Below, piece by piece: positions 51,401 through 57,400 of a stretch of 64,000 nucleotides of DNA; the first letter of the stretch is position 1, and every line of letters starts with the position of its first letter. Source of the stretch: Brienomyrus brachyistius (Eukaryota; Chordata; Actinopteri; Osteoglossiformes; Mormyridae); NCBI RefSeq assembly GCF_023856365.1, contig NC_064543.1, forward strand, positions 5,182,952-5,246,951, read 5' to 3'. The translations under genes and the position numbers were made by a program. The notes below the pieces were generated by a model that ran no database searches, was not told the DNA's origin, and was given only the letters and a program-made list of their open reading frames with translations.

Positions 51401-54400
51401 TATAATCTCAAGCTACCTTAGAAAGGTTTACTGATAAGGTGTTGTAATATCAGTTAGACGGTAACTGTTGTGTAATCATGCATCATGTGGCTCACCCTCT
51501 GCCCACCGCGCCCCCCCCCCCAGGCACAGAGATGATGGACAGTCAGCTTATGGGGGAGTTCGAGGTCGACGCCAAGGAGCTAGAGGCCGACTCCTGGAGC
51601 TTCTCTGTCGATAAGAAGTTCCTGAAGCAGCTCAAGCAGGACGTCATCAAGAGACAGGATGTCATCTACGGTAGGATGCTGGTTCATAGCGATACTGTTC
51701 TGTCATACTGTAAATGCCAGAGACGTACGCTGATCCCTGCTGGGAAATTCTTTTTATACCACAGGCTGTAAGCTTTCAGATCCATGAAATAAGTGTGTGT
51801 GTGGGCTGTGAGTAATTTTGAAAGAACCTCTTGATGGACTTCTGAAGAACTTCTCTTTGAATTATATGGGTCCATGGCTTCAGAGGGGAAGGAGCTGGAA
51901 CTGTCTATTCTCCAGTTGTGGTGTGACCTGCTTAACACCCTCCCCCGACCCCACCTCCCTCACCCACCCCAGAGTTGATCCAGACAGAAATGCACCACGT
52001 GCGGACTTTGAGGATCATGTGGAACGTCTACAGTAAGGGGCTGCAGAAGGAGGTGCAGCTGGAGGCCCAGGCAGTGGAACGACTCTTCCCCATGCTGGAC
52101 GACCTCTTGGACATCCATACACATTTCTTCACCAGCATCCTGGACAGGAAGCGGGAGGCCCAGCAAAAGGGGAAAGATGGCGGCTTCGTCATTCAGAAGA
52201 TTGGAGACGTGCTCCTCAACCAGGTACGGGCATCTTCCTCCGAGACAGCGAGAGGGGCACAAGAGAACTCTAGTCCTGAAATTAATGTCACTATATTACT
52301 ATTATTATTTTCACTATTTAAATTTTTTTCCCAAGGGCCTTGCTATTTAATATATTTTGTTCCTTAAATACAGTTCTCAGGGTCCAATGCCGACCGCATG
52401 AAGAGAGTCTACGGCAAGTTTTGCAGCCGGTACAACGAGGCAGTGAATTACTACAAGGAGCTTCACTCCAAAGACAAGCGCTTCCAGGCGTTCATCAAGG
52501 CAAGCAGATACCTGACAGCTCAGCACTTCGGTTCTGGGGACGGGATATTGTTTTTTTCTTTGACTATCGAGGCAAAAATGGCTGCACCCTCTGGATAGAG
52601 CTCGCATCCTCATTTGCTGTAGATCCTTTTTTAGAACTGGAAAAGCGGAACACGATTTTGACTTAATGAGCGATGCTTTTTTTTTTTGTACTTACTGTAA
52701 GAGTTTTTGTCTCTTTCAGAAAAAGATGAGCAGTTCCATTGTGCGTCGGCTTGGCATTCGCGAATGTATCTTACTCGTAACGCAGCGGATCACAAAATAT
52801 CCGGTGCTCCTTCAGCGGATACTGCAGCACACCAAAGGTGAGATTTGGCTTGGGAGAGTGCGATGAGGCTCTGGGATGTTAAAAGCCCAGCTGGCCCCTA
52901 TCAGGAACCAACAAGTACCACCATGCCTTGGGCAACCATGAAAAACATTAGAAGAACATTCCTGCCTGTTTATATCTCCTGTTCCTGTCTGGAAAAAAAT
53001 AAATCCTAATGCTCTGATTTACTGCAGACCTCAGGACTTTGTATTTAAAACTGTTCTCGATGCTCTGATCTAAACTGATCAACAGATAGGCTTCATTCCT
53101 TTTGTCTTGCTCATGAATTTGTAACAGTCTTCGGAGAAAGAGCTTTGCTCTGTCCTGTTGCCTGCGGGGTTTTAGTGGGGAAGCTCACTGAAGGGGGGGG
53201 CTGCTCTTCTCCTGGTGTCCCCGCAGAGACCGAGGAGGACCACAAGGAGGTGGCAGAAGCCCTGCAGCTGGTGAAGGAGATGGTCGCCGCTGTAGACAGC
53301 AAGGTCAACGAGCATGAGAAGAGGCAGCGGCTGAAGGAGCTGCACAGCCGCACGGACAGCAAGTCCATCATGCGCATGAAGAGCGGCCAGATGTTTGCCA
53401 GGGAGGACCTTCTGCATGGGAGGAAGCTTCTCCACGATGGGCCCTTGCAGTTGAAGAACTCTGTGGGTCGGCTGAAAGGTAAGGCTCCATATGACCCTCG
53501 CTGTAGACCACCTCCTTCCTGGCACAGGTCTGACCCCGAGCTCTCTCTGTCTCCACAGACGTCCAAGCCCTTCTCCTCTCCGGTGTCGTCGTTTTCCTTC
53601 AGGAAAAAGACCAGAAATACGTGTTTGCTTCCCTGGTATGTACGCGATTGCCAGTGGCTCTTTGTGCGAGCGCTCATTGTTGAGTGGAGACAGTGGATCT
53701 TTAGGGAAGCGTAGCACCCTTATGTAATTATGCTGGTGTGTTGCGTAACTTTTCCTGTTGGACTCGTACTGTTAGAAAAGCATCCGTCTGGCCCCTGCGG
53801 AGCATTTGGCAGCTTCGTGGTGTCGGAATCTGCTACGGGTCCAATGGATTTTTGCCCCCCCCCCCCCCCATTTGCGTTTAAGAAAATACATTCGTTGCTG
53901 CTGCTGCTGTTTTTCAAAAGCTTCTTTGCCGTGGACATGCTCTGCTTGTGCCCCCCACCCCATGCAATCTCCCCAGAATTCTTATGATCTAAGAAATTTG
54001 TTGCATAATAGTGTATCGATAAAATAACGTCGACGACGGAGAGTCCAGACTTACAAAAGAACTACTTTGACTGAGCAAATGTGAGAATAGGGAAGTAGAA
54101 AATGATATTTGCATATACTGGCTTATTTTATCGTAAGGAAATGACATCATTCACGCCTAGAGCTTTGCTTGAAGGATGTCTGCAAGAAGATAGCTTCCTC
54201 ACTCTTACGTCGTAGCTTCTCCACTTAACTCCAGCGGCTTGGGTGTCTTTTAGGACCAGCGGTCCACAGTCATCTCTCTGCATAAACTCATTGTGCGGGA
54301 GGTGGCCAATGAGGAGAAAGGCCTGTTCCTCATCACAGCCGGCAAGAAACCGGAGATGTTGGAGGTATATGCCAGCTCCAAAGAGGAACGCAATACGTGG

Positions 54401-57400
54401 ATGCAGCTCATCCAGGAAGCCATGAACTCCATGTGAGTTGGTCTCAAATAATCCCATAAAACCGTTTATTATTATTATTATTTATTAAATAGAAGAGACT
54501 GGTGCTCTGAGCTGGGAGCTGATTAAGACTTTCTTAAGAGATTAGTTTCCCTGTTTGCATCTTCAAAGGGAGTTTTTTGGATCAGTGCCAGCAGTAGATC
54601 AGGCATGAGTTGGTCTGGTTTTGTAGGGAGAAGGATGAAGACGAAGGTATCCCCAGTGAGACTGAAGAAGACAAGCGGTTACTTGAGACCAAGGCTAAGG
54701 AGATGAGAGGTACAGTTGTCGTCCCGTGACCCAGGAGAAAGTTCCGGAAAGGATGGTGGCGGGGGGGTGGTGTTGAAGGGTCTGTCTGATCTTCTCCAGA
54801 ACTGTTGAGGAGTAAAGATGAGCAGATAGTGACACTCCTGGAGGAGAAGGTGAAGCTGTTTGGGGAGCTGTGTGAGAGTCCCACCCCAGAGGGCCCCGGT
54901 CGCAGGCTGAAGATGTTCAGGGCCATCTCCAAGGATGCGCTGAGAGGAGAGCCTGTCCTGAAGGATGCACTGAAGATAGGTATGCGAGAAGCCTGGTGCT
55001 TGAAATATTAGGCCTCACCTACATTAATGTTCATTAATTTGTTTAAATAGTGTGTTCTTCATTTTAATTAAAATCAGACCCCCCCCCCCCAGTAAAGGCT
55101 TCATCCCCCTTTTTAAAATCTCTAGTGACGCTCCTAGTGCTTAAAGGAAACATCTAAATGTATAAAGTTATGACGTGTAACAAGAGGTGTGTGTCTGTCT
55201 GTCTCTCTCTGTCTGTCTGTCCATGTTTCTGGCCAACACCAGTGGAGACCCTGCAGGTGCTTGTAAGCAGCAGCCTAGGGGGGGCGGTCGGGCACCAGGT
55301 GGCCAGTTCTTTGGGATCCTCCGGAGGCACGGGGGTGGTCTGCCTTCCCCGGCGGGCGGAGACTTTTGGGGGCTTCGACAGTCATCAGATGAACACCAGC
55401 AAAGGTGAGGGAGCTCAGCCACAGTCTCCCCCAGCCTGCTTTTGGGAACCTTGGCTCTGCTGATGACATCACTACAATACTGATGCTAATGTTGCTAATG
55501 AGGGGCTCGTTTGCTGTAGGGGGGAGAAGGATGAACCGGAGGATTCCACGGACCTCCGCAGGACTGAATCTGACAGCGTGCTAAAGAAGGTAATGAGCCG
55601 AGCCTGTTAATCCTCCTAGCGAGGACACTGACCCCAGAATGACCTTTCTGCACCCTGGAGGGGGGGGGGCATTAATGGCTAATTCCTGCTGGCGCTGCTC
55701 AGAAGCTCTCCTTGGGGGCATTTAGCACATTGCTCCTTTCTGCCTTATAGGTCAAATCCGGTATAAATTATTAAGGTCAGCCCTGCCCCCGTTTATTATC
55801 GTAAACATTAAGAAGCAGCACCTGTCCGGAACTCCAGAGGGCGTAGTGTGTCCTCGGGCTTAATGCCTATAATTACCGTTGGCTGGGATCGAGTTACTTC
55901 GAGGCTCATTTCTTGCTAACAACCAGTCTGCCTCAGTACTGACCCTGGATCTGTGTTTTGCCCTCCACAGGGGGGTAACTCTAACCTGTTACTGCTTCTG
56001 AAGAGGAACAGTGAGGTAGGTCACCCCCACCCCCCACCCCCCCGTTTAGTTAAACAGAAGCCTCGAGCTCTGATCCGATGTGTCCGTCGTTTCATTTCTT
56101 ATTCTCCAAGTTTATTGTGGTAGAAATCCACGCAGAATGAAACTGAACGTCCCCCCTGTCATTTCCCCTTTCCCTTTGTTGTCCATGCTGGCGAGGTTCC
56201 GCTCCCTTCTCCCCCTTCCTGTCCCCTCGTAGGAGAGCTGAATGCTATTGGGACACATTGCAATATTAAAAAAAAAAATTGTGGTAACTATTGCGGTTAT
56301 CCTAAAACAAAATCACCATTGAAAATTTACCCAACACCTTTCACGTTAGCAGCAGTTATTCATGGGGATCCTCCATCTCTGTGAATATTCATGAATATAT
56401 AATGCAAAAGTAACAGCACTGAAATGTCTGTCCATCCATCCATTTTCCAAACCGTTTATCCTACTGGGTTGCAGGGGGGACCGGAGCCTATCCCGGAAGC
56501 AATGGGCTCGAGGCAGGGAACAACCCAGGATGGGGGGCCAGCACATCGCAGGGCACACTCACACACCATTCACTCACACATGCACACCTATGGGCAATTT
56601 AGTAACTCCGATTTAGCCTCAGCATGTTTTTGGACTGTGGGGGAAACCGGAGTACCTGGAGGAAACCCCACGACGACATGGGGAGAACATACAAACTCCG
56701 CACACATGTGACCCAGGTGGTGACTCGAACCCAGGGCACAGAAATGTTAGTGAGAAATGTGAGATTCCACTGTCTGATGGCTAACACGTGAGTGAGGCTG
56801 GTTTCTGAGACAAAGAAGCACAGCGTACCCAAGCGAAAACTCTTAATATTGAAGATGTACTATGCATTTACAGTAACAGATATTATGTGTTACTAATATT
56901 TATATATATAATTTTATTTGACATGAATAATTTTCAGTCTTGTTTTTGGCTGCGAGTTCCTGCGATCTTTTGTCAAGCTCCAAAAATATTCTTGTTTAAT
57001 TCTTCATCACCAACTTGTGAATAACCAAAATTGCGAATGTCATATCTGCGAATTTAAAGGGGTTACAGTATAGCCAAGTAGAATGGTTATCATCTACCAG
57101 AATCTGTCAAATAAGGTGTTGGCATTGCAGCAAGTTGTGCCAACAGTCCTCACAGATTACTTGCTTCTGCTCAATATTATCTCTGTGGAATCGGAAACAC
57201 TTCCGAACAGTTGAAGATGGCTTTTGGTGACCAGTTCTTGTTTGCTTTTCTCCAATTTGGTCATTTTTGTCAAATTTCCAAACTCACCACACTGTCTAAG
57301 AGTCAGTCCAACAACAAGGACAACCATGACTGCGATTGGCTTGGAGAGCACAGTCAGAGGTCGTGTAAATGCAGCAGCGGTAAATTTTACACTCGTTTAT

